49,338 bases of DNA from Pseudomonadota bacterium (lineage in GTDB: Bacteria; Pseudomonadota; Alphaproteobacteria; Kiloniellales; JACOMY01). The notes below the pieces were generated by a model, which made no database searches, had not been told where the DNA came from, and was given only the letters and a program-made list of their open reading frames with translations. Within the stretch, counting starts at the first letter, position 1; each line of letters starts with the position of its first letter. The position numbers and the translations under genes are program-made. This document shows positions 33,727 through 41,476 of the stretch, in pieces. The DNA lies in contig JAKOWB010000026.1 in assembly GCA_029781795.1 (NCBI GenBank), forward strand, positions 1 through 49,338. Direction: 5' to 3'.

Positions 33727-33803
33727 TGGTGGTCCCGACAGGATTCGAACCTGTGGCCTACGGTTTAGGAAACCGCCGCTCTATCCTGCTGAGCTACGGG
33801 ACC
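33727..33803 (-). tRNA. tRNA-Arg(CCT)
   Basis: 77-nt cloverleaf read on the minus strand. The acceptor stem is GGTCCCG/CGGGACC, D-arm GCTC/GAGC, anticodon stem GCGGT/ACCGT with loop TTCCTAA (anticodon CCT, reading AGG), and T-arm ACAGG-TTCGAAT-CCTGT. Discriminator A and the 3' CCA are encoded. All stems pair, with one G-U in the anticodon stem. Confidence 0.97.
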
Positions 33804-33933
33804 GGGTCACGCGCGATGGCCTGCTGGATAGCAGAGGCCCGGGCGAGAGGCCAGCTTTCCGGCATCGCGCCGGACGGCTGGCGGGTTCCGGCGCCTTGGC
33901 CTAGAGTGCGCCGCTCTGATCGGGGGGGTATGC

Positions 33934-34449
33934 ATGGTCGTGACCAAGTTTGGCCGCCTGGTGGCCGGCGCCGTTCTCCTGATGGCCGGGGGCACGGCGG
34001 CGCGCGCCGAGGAGCCGTCGGGCGATCTCTTCGCCTTTGGCGCCGGGTATTTCGACGTCTTCAGCCAGGTCAATCCGGCGGCGGATTTCCGCTTCGACTA
34101 TCGCAGCGAGCCGCACTGGGGCTTCCTGCGGCACTGGGCAGGCATCGAGGCGACGACCGACGGCGGCTTCTGGATCGGCGGCGGCATCCAGGTCGAGATC
34201 ATGCCCTGGAAGGGCCTGGTGCTGAGCCTTTCCTCCGGCCCCGGCTACTATCACCAGGGCAACGGCAAGGACCTCGGCGGCCCGCTGGAGTTCCGCACCA
34301 CGGCCGAGATCGGCTGGCAGTCCAGCATCGGCACGCGCCTGACGCTGTCGATCAGCCACCACTCCAACGCCGATATCTACGACCACAACCCGGGCGTCGA
34401 GACGATCCTGCTGACCTACCAGATCCCGCTGGAGAACATCTTCAACTAG
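33934..34449 (+). CDS. PagL-like lipid A 3-O-deacylase
   Basis: 171-aa outer-membrane beta-barrel enzyme. Signal peptide (cleavage near 25), then alternating beta strands ending in an aromatic/hydrophobic C-terminus. The PagL catalytic site is present: H142 and S144 in SISHHSNA, with E156 in NPGVE. The 12-residue Ser-Glu gap is as in Pseudomonas PagL (S128/E140). It removes the 3-linked acyl chain of lipid A, modulating endotoxicity and membrane properties. A G-run (GGGGGGG) lies about 8 bp before the ATG and a TAGAGT -10-like site further up. The stop shares a CTAG with the convergent TPR-methyltransferase gene. Confidence 0.88.
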   Translation: MVVTKFGRLVAGAVLLMAGGTAARAEEPSGDLFAFGAGYFDVFSQVNPAADFRFDYRSEPHWGFLRHWAGIEATTDGGFWIGGGIQVEIMPWKGLVLSLSSGPGYYHQGNGKDLGGPLEFRTTAEIGWQSSIGTRLTLSISHHSNADIYDHNPGVETILLTYQIPLENIFN

Positions 34450-35939
34450 GCGGCGGGTCCCAGCGCGATCAGCGAGCCGGCCACCGGCTGGCCGTGCTCC
34501 TGGCGCACCACCGTCGGCTCACGCCGGATGATAGCCAGGCCTGAGGCCGCGGCGAGGCGCCGGATGTAACCGTCGCTCTGCGCGTAGCGGCCGCTGATGG
34601 TGAGCTGGCTGTCCTGGCTGTCGTCGTCGATCCGCTCGATGGAGACGAGGAAGAGCCCGTCCGGCGCCAGGTGCCGCGCGACAGCGGCGAAGAGCGGCGC
34701 CAGGTCGCCCAGGTAGATCAGCACGTCGGCCGCCGTCACCAGGTCGTAGCGCGCCGCGTCGGCGGCGAGGAACTCTACCGCATCCGCCTCGGCCAGGCGG
34801 GCATAGAGGCCGCGCTCCTGCGCCCGGGCCAGCATGCGCGGCGAGAGGTCGACGCCGGTCCAGTCGGCGACGACGTCGCCGAAAGCGGCCGCCACCAGGC
34901 CGGTGCCGCAGCCGAGGTCGAGCGCGCGGGCGAATTGCACGCCTGGCCTCAGCGCCGCGGCGAGCGCGGCGAGGGCGTCCGGCACGCGGTAGTCCAGCGC
35001 CTTGAGCTGCCGGTCGAAGCTGTCGGCGAAGTTGTCGAAGCTGCGGGCGACGTAGGCGCGCGGCGGCGCGGCGGTGGTGCGCCCCTCCAGCGCGTCCAGC
35101 ATGTGCCTGGCCACCGCGTCGTCGGCGCGGCAGCGCAGCGCCTGATGGAAGGCCTCGATCGCATCGGGCACCAGCCGCTGGTCGGCCGCCAGCAGGCCGA
35201 GGTTGCGCCAGGCCTCGGCATGGTCCGGCACCAGGCGGGTCGCCTGGCGATAGGCTTCCAGGGCCTCGGGCGCGCGGCCCAGCGCGCGCAGGGCGGTGCC
35301 GCGGTTGTTGTGCGTGCGGGCATGGCCTGGCCCGTGGGCGATGGCGGCATCGAGCAGCGCCAGGGCCTGCTGCGGCTCGCCCTGCTCCAGCAGGATCGCC
35401 GCCGCCTGGTTAGCCGCCTCGACCTGGTCGGGCTGGGCCTGCAGGACCTGGCGGAAGAGGGCCAGGGCCTCGACGCGCTCGCCGCTGCGGCGCAGCGCCA
35501 GGGCGAGGTTGTAGAGCGCGGCGGGATGGCCGGGCTGGCTCGCCACGGCGGCGCGGAAATTCTCGATCGCCGGGGCAAGGCGCCCATCCATGGCCCGCAG
35601 CCGGCCGAGATTCATGGCGGCGACGAAGTGGCGGCTGTCCTGGGCCAGCGCCCGTGCCAGCACCTGCTCGGCTTCCGCAGGTTGGCCGGCGACCTGCAGC
35701 ACGTGACCCAGGTTGGCCAGGCCGTCGGCCCATTGCGGCGCGGCCGTGGCGGCCTTGCGCGCGCAGGACAGGCCCTCGGCGACGCGGCCCAGCGAGGCCA
35801 GCGCGACGCCTTTCAGGCTGAGCAGAGGCGGCAGGTCGGGGCGCTCGGCAAGGCCGCGGTCGAGCAGGGCCAGCGCCGCGGCGGGATTGCCGGCGAGCAG
35901 GCGCCCGGCCTCGTGGAGCAGGGCCGCGAGATCGCTCAC
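34446..35939 (-). CDS. TPR-containing SAM-dependent methyltransferase
   Basis: 497-aa cytosolic fusion. Residues 1-290 are about eight TPR repeats (for example GHAALYNLALALRRSGERVEAL-like units). Residues 320-497 form a class I methyltransferase with motif LDLGCGTGLVAAAFG (about 337) and GVDLSPRMLARAQ. The joining sequence SFDNFADSFDRQLKALDYRVP is typical of alphaproteobacterial TPR-methyltransferases. The substrate is unknown. The GTG start at 35939 overlaps the stop of the iminopeptidase gene as GTGA. Confidence 0.9.
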   Translation of the reverse strand: MSDLAALLHEAGRLLAGNPAAALALLDRGLAERPDLPPLLSLKGVALASLGRVAEGLSCARKAATAAPQWADGLANLGHVLQVAGQPAEAEQVLARALAQDSRHFVAAMNLGRLRAMDGRLAPAIENFRAAVASQPGHPAALYNLALALRRSGERVEALALFRQVLQAQPDQVEAANQAAAILLEQGEPQQALALLDAAIAHGPGHARTHNNRGTALRALGRAPEALEAYRQATRLVPDHAEAWRNLGLLAADQRLVPDAIEAFHQALRCRADDAVARHMLDALEGRTTAAPPRAYVARSFDNFADSFDRQLKALDYRVPDALAALAAALRPGVQFARALDLGCGTGLVAAAFGDVVADWTGVDLSPRMLARAQERGLYARLAEADAVEFLAADAARYDLVTAADVLIYLGDLAPLFAAVARHLAPDGLFLVSIERIDDDSQDSQLTISGRYAQSDGYIRRLAAASGLAIIRREPTVVRQEHGQPVAGSLIALGPAA

Positions 35940-36886
35940 GAGACGCCGGCGAAGCGATCGCAGGCGGCGACGAGGCGCCGGCGGGTGCCGGGCTCCATCG
36001 CGGAATGCCCGGCGTCGGGCACGACGAAGTAGTCGGCCTCGGGCCAGGCGTGCTTCAGGTCGTTGGCGGAGACCGCCGGGCAGACCATGTCGTAGCGGCC
36101 CTGAACGACCACGGCCGGGATGTGGCGGATGCGGTCGATCTGCTCGAGCAGCTGGTTCTCGGCGAGGAACAGGCGGTGCACGAAGTAGTGCGCCTCCATC
36201 CGCGCGAGGCCGAGCGCGAGCTGCTCCTGCGCGAAGTGCTGCACGGTCTGCGGATTGGGCATGAGGGTGGAGCAGGCGCCCTCGTAGCGCGACCAGGCGC
36301 GCGCCGCCGGCATGTGGACTCCGGGATCGGGGTCGGTCAGCCGGCGATAGTAGTTGGACAGCATGTCCGATCGCTCGGCCGGCGGCAGGAAGCCGGCGAA
36401 GGCCTCCCAGTGCTCGGGGAAGACGAAGCGCATGTCGCGCAGGAACCAGTCGAGCTCGGCCGGCCGGCCGAGGAAGATGCCGCGCAGCACCAGGGCCTTG
36501 GCGCGCTGCGGATGGGCCTGGGCATAGGCCAAGGCCAGGGTCGAACCCCAGGAGCCGCCGAACACCACCCAGCGCTCGATGCCGAGCAGCGTGCGCAGAC
36601 GCTCGATGTCGGCGATCAGGTGCTGCGTCGTGTTGTCGGTCAGGTCCCCCAGCGGGCGGGAGCGGCCGGCGCCGCGCTGGTCGAAGATGACGATGCGGTA
36701 GCGCGCCGGATCGAAGAAGCGGCGGTGGTCGGCCGAGGCGCCGGCCCCCGGGCCGCCGTGCAGGAAGACCACGGGCTGTCCGCCCGGGTTGCCGCTCTGC
36801 TCCCAATAGAGATGGTGCGGCGGGTCGACCGCCAGCGTCCCCGTTTCATAGGGGGCGATCGGCGGATAGAGGTCGCGCTCGGTCAT
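35936..36886 (-). CDS. pip: Proline iminopeptidase
   Basis: 316-aa alpha/beta hydrolase (S33) releasing N-terminal proline. Oxyanion HGGPGAG, nucleophile elbow GGSWGS with the catalytic Ser, a late Asp in QGRYDMVCP and the catalytic His in DAGHSAMEPG. A helical cap lies between. The start at 36886 (MTERDLYPP) has GGAG about 7 bp upstream; an ATG at 36913 is an alternative. It is translationally coupled to the TPR-methyltransferase. Confidence 0.94.
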   Translation of the reverse strand: MTERDLYPPIAPYETGTLAVDPPHHLYWEQSGNPGGQPVVFLHGGPGAGASADHRRFFDPARYRIVIFDQRGAGRSRPLGDLTDNTTQHLIADIERLRTLLGIERWVVFGGSWGSTLALAYAQAHPQRAKALVLRGIFLGRPAELDWFLRDMRFVFPEHWEAFAGFLPPAERSDMLSNYYRRLTDPDPGVHMPAARAWSRYEGACSTLMPNPQTVQHFAQEQLALGLARMEAHYFVHRLFLAENQLLEQIDRIRHIPAVVVQGRYDMVCPAVSANDLKHAWPEADYFVVPDAGHSAMEPGTRRRLVAACDRFAGVS

Positions 36887-36958
36887 CCGGTCTCCGGGCG
36901 TGTGCAGCGGCATGAGCCCCTATAGCGCACCAGGCGCTGGACGGCCAGCCGCCGTGGC

Positions 36959-36986
36959 TTTGTGGCTCGGGAAAGCCTGCTATCCT
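36959..36986 (+). promoter_or_regulatory. Predicted promoter of nuclease-cyclase operon
   Basis: TTTGTG (36959-36964), 16-bp spacer, TATCCT (36981-36986). The ATG at 36993 is only 6 bp after the -10, so the transcript would be leaderless or nearly so. No ribosome site is seen. Confidence 0.55.
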
Positions 36987-36992
36987 GCGCCG

Positions 36993-37778
36993 ATGACGCG
37001 TCTGCTGGCGCTGCTGCTGATCCTCAACGGCCTGACAGGGGGCGCCGTGCCGGCACGGGCGTTGGACATCGAAGACGAGGCGCGGGTGGTCGAGGTGATC
37101 GACGGCGACACGCTGGTGCTGTCGAACGGGCTGGAGGTGCGCCTGGTCGGCACCCAGGCGCCGAAGATCGCGCTGGGCCGCAAGGGCTTCCGCGACTGGC
37201 CGCTGGGCGAGGAGGCCAGAGCCCTGCTGGAAGAACTGGCGCTGAAGCAGAGTGTCGGCTTGGCCTATGGCGGCCGGCGCCAGGACCGGCACGGCCGCAC
37301 CCTGGCCCAGCTCTACCGGGCCGACGGCCTGTGGCTGCAGGGCGAGATGGTGGGGCGCGGCCTCGCCCGCGTCTACGGCTTTGCCGACAACCGCGCGCTG
37401 CTGCCCGAGCTGCTGGCACGCGAGCGGGCGGCGCGCGCCGCCGGGCGCGGCCTCTGGGCCGATCCCTTCTACGCCATCCGCTCGCCGGCCGAGCTGCAGG
37501 ACGGCCTGCGCGACCTGGTCGACAGCTTCCAGCTCGTCGAGGGCCGGGTGTTGGCGGCGCAGGTGGTGGGCGGTCGCGCCTACCTGAACTTCGGGCAGGA
37601 CCGCCACAGCGACCTGACGGCCGTCTTGCAGCCCGAGGCCGTGGCGCTGTTCCGGGACGAAGGTCTGGAGCCGGCGGACTTCGCCGGCCATCTGGTACGC
37701 CTGCGCGGCTGGGTGGAAAGCTATGACGGCCCGATGATCGAGGTGACCTATCCCGAGCAGATCGAGGTGCTGGAGTGA
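36993..37778 (+). CDS. Exported thermonuclease-fold (SNase-like) protein with altered active site
   Basis: 261-aa secreted protein. Signal peptide (MTRLLALLLILNGLTGGAVPARA), then an SNase/OB-fold domain. DGDT (37-40), R50 and R102 (DRHGR) match nuclease residues D19/D21, R35 and R87. The segment VGTQAPK (52-58) has Lys58 where staphylococcal nuclease has catalytic Glu43, and Gln55 for Asp40. The catalytic base is therefore missing and nuclease activity is doubtful. A C-terminal beta domain (about 170-261) is extra. The stop overlaps the cyclase as GTGA. Confidence 0.85.
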   Translation: MTRLLALLLILNGLTGGAVPARALDIEDEARVVEVIDGDTLVLSNGLEVRLVGTQAPKIALGRKGFRDWPLGEEARALLEELALKQSVGLAYGGRRQDRHGRTLAQLYRADGLWLQGEMVGRGLARVYGFADNRALLPELLARERAARAAGRGLWADPFYAIRSPAELQDGLRDLVDSFQLVEGRVLAAQVVGGRAYLNFGQDRHSDLTAVLQPEAVALFRDEGLEPADFAGHLVRLRGWVESYDGPMIEVTYPEQIEVLE

Positions 37779-39643
37779 CCGCGGTCGCGCGCGGCCCTGC
37801 GACGCCGGCGCGGCAGCGCTGGCGTCCCTCGATCGCCGTGGCGCTGACCGTCGGCCTGATCCTCGGCGTCTCGGCGGCGATGGGCGCGGCGCTCTGGGTC
37901 GGGCTCGGCACGGCGCAGCGCAATACCGAGGAGCTGCTGCGCTGGCAGGCCCAGGCCATCGTGCAGGCGCTGCGCCTGCAGGTGGAGCAGTACCTCTCGG
38001 CCGCGGTTTCCTTCGACCGGTCGGTCGCGGCGCGCCTCGGCAGCGGCGAGATCGCCGTCGACGACGGCGAGGCGCTGTCCGACCTGCTGCGCTATGGCCA
38101 GGCCTCGGCGCCGCAGCTCATCGGCGCCGCCTTCGTCGAGCCTGATGGAACCCTGACCGGCAACGGCGGCTCGATGGGCGACGTCATGGTGGTGCGGCAG
38201 AGCTGGAGCCACCGTCCCTCGATCGTCGCGCTGCTGCAGGCCTCCAAGCAGCATGCTACCGAACCGTGGTTCTGGATCGACTGGATCGACGACCTGAAGA
38301 TCACCGCCATCAGCGCGGCGATGAACATCACGCGCGATGGCAAGCCGCTCGGCGCCGTTGTCTCGCTGGTATCCATCCAGGCGCTGTCGGATTTTCTCTC
38401 CAGGCTCGATGCCACCGAGAACTTTACCGCCTTCATCCTGTTCGGCCAGGACAACGTGCTGGCGCATCCCTCGCTGGCGGGCGGGCCGCGCGGCGTCAGC
38501 GCGGCCAAGCCGCTGCCGACCCTTGGCGAGGTCAACGACCCGGTTCTCGCCGACCTGTGGAAGGTCGACGGCGAGGAGCTGACCGAGCTGCTGGCCGGCA
38601 CCGAGATCCAAGGCCGCCTGGTGAATGTCGCCGGCACGCAGCAGGTGGTGCTCTGGCTGGCCGTCGAGGGCTACGGCGAGAAGCCGATCTATGTCGGCGC
38701 GCACTTCCCCATCGCCGAGGCCGGCGACGCGCTGGGTAGACTGCAACAGGCCGCGATCGTCGCTGGCGGCGTGCTGCTGGTGACGCTGATCGGCCTGATC
38801 TTCGTCACGCGCCGTGTCTCGCGCCCGGTGCAGGCGCTGGCGGCGGCGGCGCGCGCGGTGGAGACGCTGGACTTCGAGAACGCGCCCGAGGTGAAGCGCG
38901 GACCCTTCCGCGAGACCGCGGCGGCGGCCGATGCCTTCAACGCCATGCTGAAGGGCCTCAGCGGCTTCAACACCTATGTGCCGCGCAGCCTGGTGCGACG
39001 CGTGCTGCAATCCGGCGAGGCGCACTCCGAGCTGCGTGACGTGACCGTGCTCTTCACCGACGTCGTCGGCTTCACCACCATGTCGCAGAAGTTGAGCTCC
39101 GGCCATATGGCGGGCTTCCTCAACCGCCATTTCGCGCTGCTGGGCGAGTGCATCGAGGCCACTGGTGGCACGGTCGACAAGTACATCGGCGATTCCATCA
39201 TGGCTTTCTGGGGGGCACCGGAGCCGCAACCCGACCACCGCCGCCGCGGGGTGGAGGCGGCGGTGCGCATCGCCCGCGCGCTGGCCAGGGACAATGCCCG
39301 CCGCCGCCGCAAGGGATTGAAGCCGATCCGCGTGCGCATCGGCCTCGCCAGCGGGCCGGCCATCGTCGGCAACATCGGCGCGCCGGGACGCATCAACTAC
39401 ACGCTGATCGGCGATACGGTGAACACCGCGCAGCGGCTCGAGGTGCTGGCGCGCAAGTACCTGGCGGCGGAGGATGACTGCGTCATCCTGGCGACCGACG
39501 AGACCGCGGCCGAGCTCACTCCGGACCTCGGCAGCGCCGAGGCCCTGGGCGCGGTCGAGCTTACCGGCCGCAGTGGCGCGACACCGGTGGCGCGTCTGGT
39601 GCCGCTGATCGAGGACAGTGCGCCGCAGGCCACACCCGGGTGA
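37775..39643 (+). CDS. Membrane class III adenylate/guanylate cyclase with HAMP
   Basis: 622-aa sensor cyclase. TM1 (about 18-40), a periplasmic sensor domain of roughly 280 residues, TM2 (about 325-345), HAMP (345-400) and a class III cyclase domain (415-600). Metal aspartates sit in VLFTDVVGFT (Asp429) and in GDSIMAFWG. VDKYIGD supplies the substrate-specificity Lys, and NYTLIGDTVNTAQR the transition-state Asn and Arg. The product is probably cAMP. It starts with GTG coupled to the nuclease-fold gene, so a secreted protein and a periplasm-sensing cyclase are co-expressed. Confidence 0.9.
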   Translation: MTAVARGPATPARQRWRPSIAVALTVGLILGVSAAMGAALWVGLGTAQRNTEELLRWQAQAIVQALRLQVEQYLSAAVSFDRSVAARLGSGEIAVDDGEALSDLLRYGQASAPQLIGAAFVEPDGTLTGNGGSMGDVMVVRQSWSHRPSIVALLQASKQHATEPWFWIDWIDDLKITAISAAMNITRDGKPLGAVVSLVSIQALSDFLSRLDATENFTAFILFGQDNVLAHPSLAGGPRGVSAAKPLPTLGEVNDPVLADLWKVDGEELTELLAGTEIQGRLVNVAGTQQVVLWLAVEGYGEKPIYVGAHFPIAEAGDALGRLQQAAIVAGGVLLVTLIGLIFVTRRVSRPVQALAAAARAVETLDFENAPEVKRGPFRETAAAADAFNAMLKGLSGFNTYVPRSLVRRVLQSGEAHSELRDVTVLFTDVVGFTTMSQKLSSGHMAGFLNRHFALLGECIEATGGTVDKYIGDSIMAFWGAPEPQPDHRRRGVEAAVRIARALARDNARRRRKGLKPIRVRIGLASGPAIVGNIGAPGRINYTLIGDTVNTAQRLEVLARKYLAAEDDCVILATDETAAELTPDLGSAEALGAVELTGRSGATPVARLVPLIEDSAPQATPG

Positions 39644-39649
39644 CCTCGC

Positions 39650-39678
39650 TTGCCCGCCCGCGCCGGCCTTCCTATAAG
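39650..39678 (+). promoter_or_regulatory. Predicted promoter of rfaD-lgt operon
   Basis: TTGCCC (39650-39655), 17-bp spacer, TATAAG (39673-39678). The ATG at 39687 lies 8 bp after the -10 and has no Shine-Dalgarno, which fits a leaderless mRNA. Confidence 0.6.
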
Positions 39679-39686
39679 TCCGTCCC

Positions 39687-40670
39687 ATGATCCTGGTCAC
39701 CGGCGGCGCCGGCTTCATCGGCTCGAACCTGGTCGCGGCGCTGGCCGAGCGGGGGCAGAGGGTCGCGATCTGCGACTGGCTGGGCGAGACCGACAAGTGG
39801 CGCAACATCGCCAAGCACGAGGTCTCGGCCATCGTGCCGCCCGACCAGCTTTTCGCCTGGCTGGAGGGCGGTGGGCACAACCTTTCCGCCATCGTGCACC
39901 TGGGCGCCATCTCGGCCACCACCGAGCGTGACGGCGACCGCCTGGCCGCCACCAACGTCACCCTGCCGCAGCGCCTCTGGCGCTGGTGCGCCGCGGCCGG
40001 ACTGCCGCTGATCTATGCCTCCTCGGCCGCGACCTATGGCGACGGCTCGCAGGGCTTCGAGGACGAGGGCTCGATCGCCGCGCTGGCCAGGCTCCGACCG
40101 CTGAACGGCTACGGCTGGTCGAAGCACCTCTTCGACCGCTGGGTGGCGCGCGAGCTGGCCGAGGGCCACCCGGCGCCGCCGCAGTGGGCCGGCCTCAAGT
40201 TCTTCAACGTCTACGGCCCGAACGAGCACCACAAGGGCGGTATGCGCTCGGTCGCGCTGCAGCTCTTCGAGCAGCTTTCGGCCGGCCAGCCGGCGACGCT
40301 CTTCGCCTCGCACCGCCCGGACTATCCCGATGGCGGGCAGCTGCGCGACTTCGTCTATGTCGGGGACTGTGTCGCGGTCATGCTCTGGCTGCTGGACAAT
40401 CCGGCCGTCAGCGGCCTGTTCAACGTGGGCAGCGGCAAGGCGCGCAGCTTCGCCGACCTGGCCAGGGCCTGCTTCGCGGCACTGAACAGGCCGGCCGACA
40501 TCCGCTTCGTGCCGACGCCCGAAGCGATCCGCGAGCGCTACCAGTACTTCACGGAGGGACGCATCGAGAAGCTGCGCGCCGCCGGCTATGCGCGACCGGC
40601 GACCACGCTGGAAGACGGCGTCATGACCTTCTTCCACGACTTCCTTCTGCAGCCGGACCCCTATCGCTGA
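39687..40670 (+). CDS. rfaD: ADP-L-glycero-D-manno-heptose 6-epimerase
   Basis: 327-aa short-chain dehydrogenase/epimerase. NAD(P) motif GGAGFIG (6-12), catalytic Y142-x3-K146 (YGWSK) and the family-specific FFNVYGPNEHHKGGM. It makes the heptose donor for lipopolysaccharide inner core. No other heptose genes are in view. The transcript appears leaderless. Its stop overlaps the lgt start as TGATG, so lgt is coupled. Confidence 0.93.
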   Translation: MILVTGGAGFIGSNLVAALAERGQRVAICDWLGETDKWRNIAKHEVSAIVPPDQLFAWLEGGGHNLSAIVHLGAISATTERDGDRLAATNVTLPQRLWRWCAAAGLPLIYASSAATYGDGSQGFEDEGSIAALARLRPLNGYGWSKHLFDRWVARELAEGHPAPPQWAGLKFFNVYGPNEHHKGGMRSVALQLFEQLSAGQPATLFASHRPDYPDGGQLRDFVYVGDCVAVMLWLLDNPAVSGLFNVGSGKARSFADLARACFAALNRPADIRFVPTPEAIRERYQYFTEGRIEKLRAAGYARPATTLEDGVMTFFHDFLLQPDPYR

Positions 40671-41476
40671 TGCTCCAGATCGCCGCCCTGGCCTTTCCCC
40701 AATTCGATCCCGTCGCCATCGCCATCGGGCCCTTGGCGATCCGCTGGTACGCGCTGGCCTATATCGTCGGCATCCTGATCGCCTGGTGGTACTGCCGGCG
40801 CCTGGCGCGGCGCGACGACAGCGGCGTGACCCTGCCGGTGCTCGACGACCTGGTCTTCTGGGCGGTGATCGGCGTGGTGCTGGGCGGGCGTATCGGCTAC
40901 GTGCTGGTCTACAACTTCAGCTTCTTCCTGCAGCATCCGCTCGACATCCTGCGCGTCTGGGAGGGCGGCATGTCCTTCCACGGCGGCATGCTCGGCGTGC
41001 TGCTGGCCATCGGCTTCGTCGCGCGCAAGCACAAGCTGCGCTACTTCCAGGTCAGCGACGTGGTGGCCTGCGCGACGCCCATCGGCCTCTTCCTCGGCCG
41101 CCTGGCGAACTTCGTGAACGGCGAGCTCTATGGCCGCGTCAGCGACCTGCCCTGGGCCATGGTCTTCCCCAATGGCGGCCCGCTGCCGCGCCACCCCAGT
41201 CAGCTCTACCAGGCGACGCTGGAGGGAATCCTGCTGTTCCTGGCGCTCTACCTGCTGGTGCGCCTGGGCAAGCTGCGCCAGGTCGGCTTCATTTCCGGCG
41301 CCTTCCTTGCCGGCTACGGCCTGGCGCGCATCGTCGGCGAGTTCTTCCGCGAGCCCGACCCGCAGCTCGGCTTCCTCTTCGGGCCGGTGACCATGGGCCA
41401 GCTGCTGTCGCTGCCCATGGTGCTGATCGGCGTCTGGTTCATGCTCCGCGCGCGGCGCGCCGCCCGCTCGGGATGA
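40670..41476 (+). CDS. lgt: Prolipoprotein diacylglyceryl transferase
   Basis: 268-aa inner-membrane enzyme with seven helices, adding diacylglycerol to the lipobox Cys of lipoproteins. The Lgt signature GRLANFVNGELYGR (143-156), HGG (104-106) and RHPSQLYQA are intact. It overlaps rfaD by 1 bp and the MidA-type methyltransferase by 4 bp. It would serve the CHAP, Mla and other lipoproteins encoded in this window. Confidence 0.95.
   Translation: MLQIAALAFPQFDPVAIAIGPLAIRWYALAYIVGILIAWWYCRRLARRDDSGVTLPVLDDLVFWAVIGVVLGGRIGYVLVYNFSFFLQHPLDILRVWEGGMSFHGGMLGVLLAIGFVARKHKLRYFQVSDVVACATPIGLFLGRLANFVNGELYGRVSDLPWAMVFPNGGPLPRHPSQLYQATLEGILLFLALYLLVRLGKLRQVGFISGAFLAGYGLARIVGEFFREPDPQLGFLFGPVTMGQLLSLPMVLIGVWFMLRARRAARSG

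Noticed and set aside
33727..33803. tRNA-Arg as an integration site for a mobile element
   Set aside because: No integrase, direct repeat or foreign cargo flanks it; neighbouring genes look native.
33557..34544. Plus-strand reading frames over the tRNA region with peptide GFEPVAYGL or similar
   Set aside because: This is the well-known false translation of the antisense of a tRNA gene (here tRNA-Arg), not a protein.
37748..39961. 737-codon minus-strand frame opposite the adenylate cyclase
   Set aside because: Antisense shadow; the cyclase on the plus strand carries all catalytic motifs.
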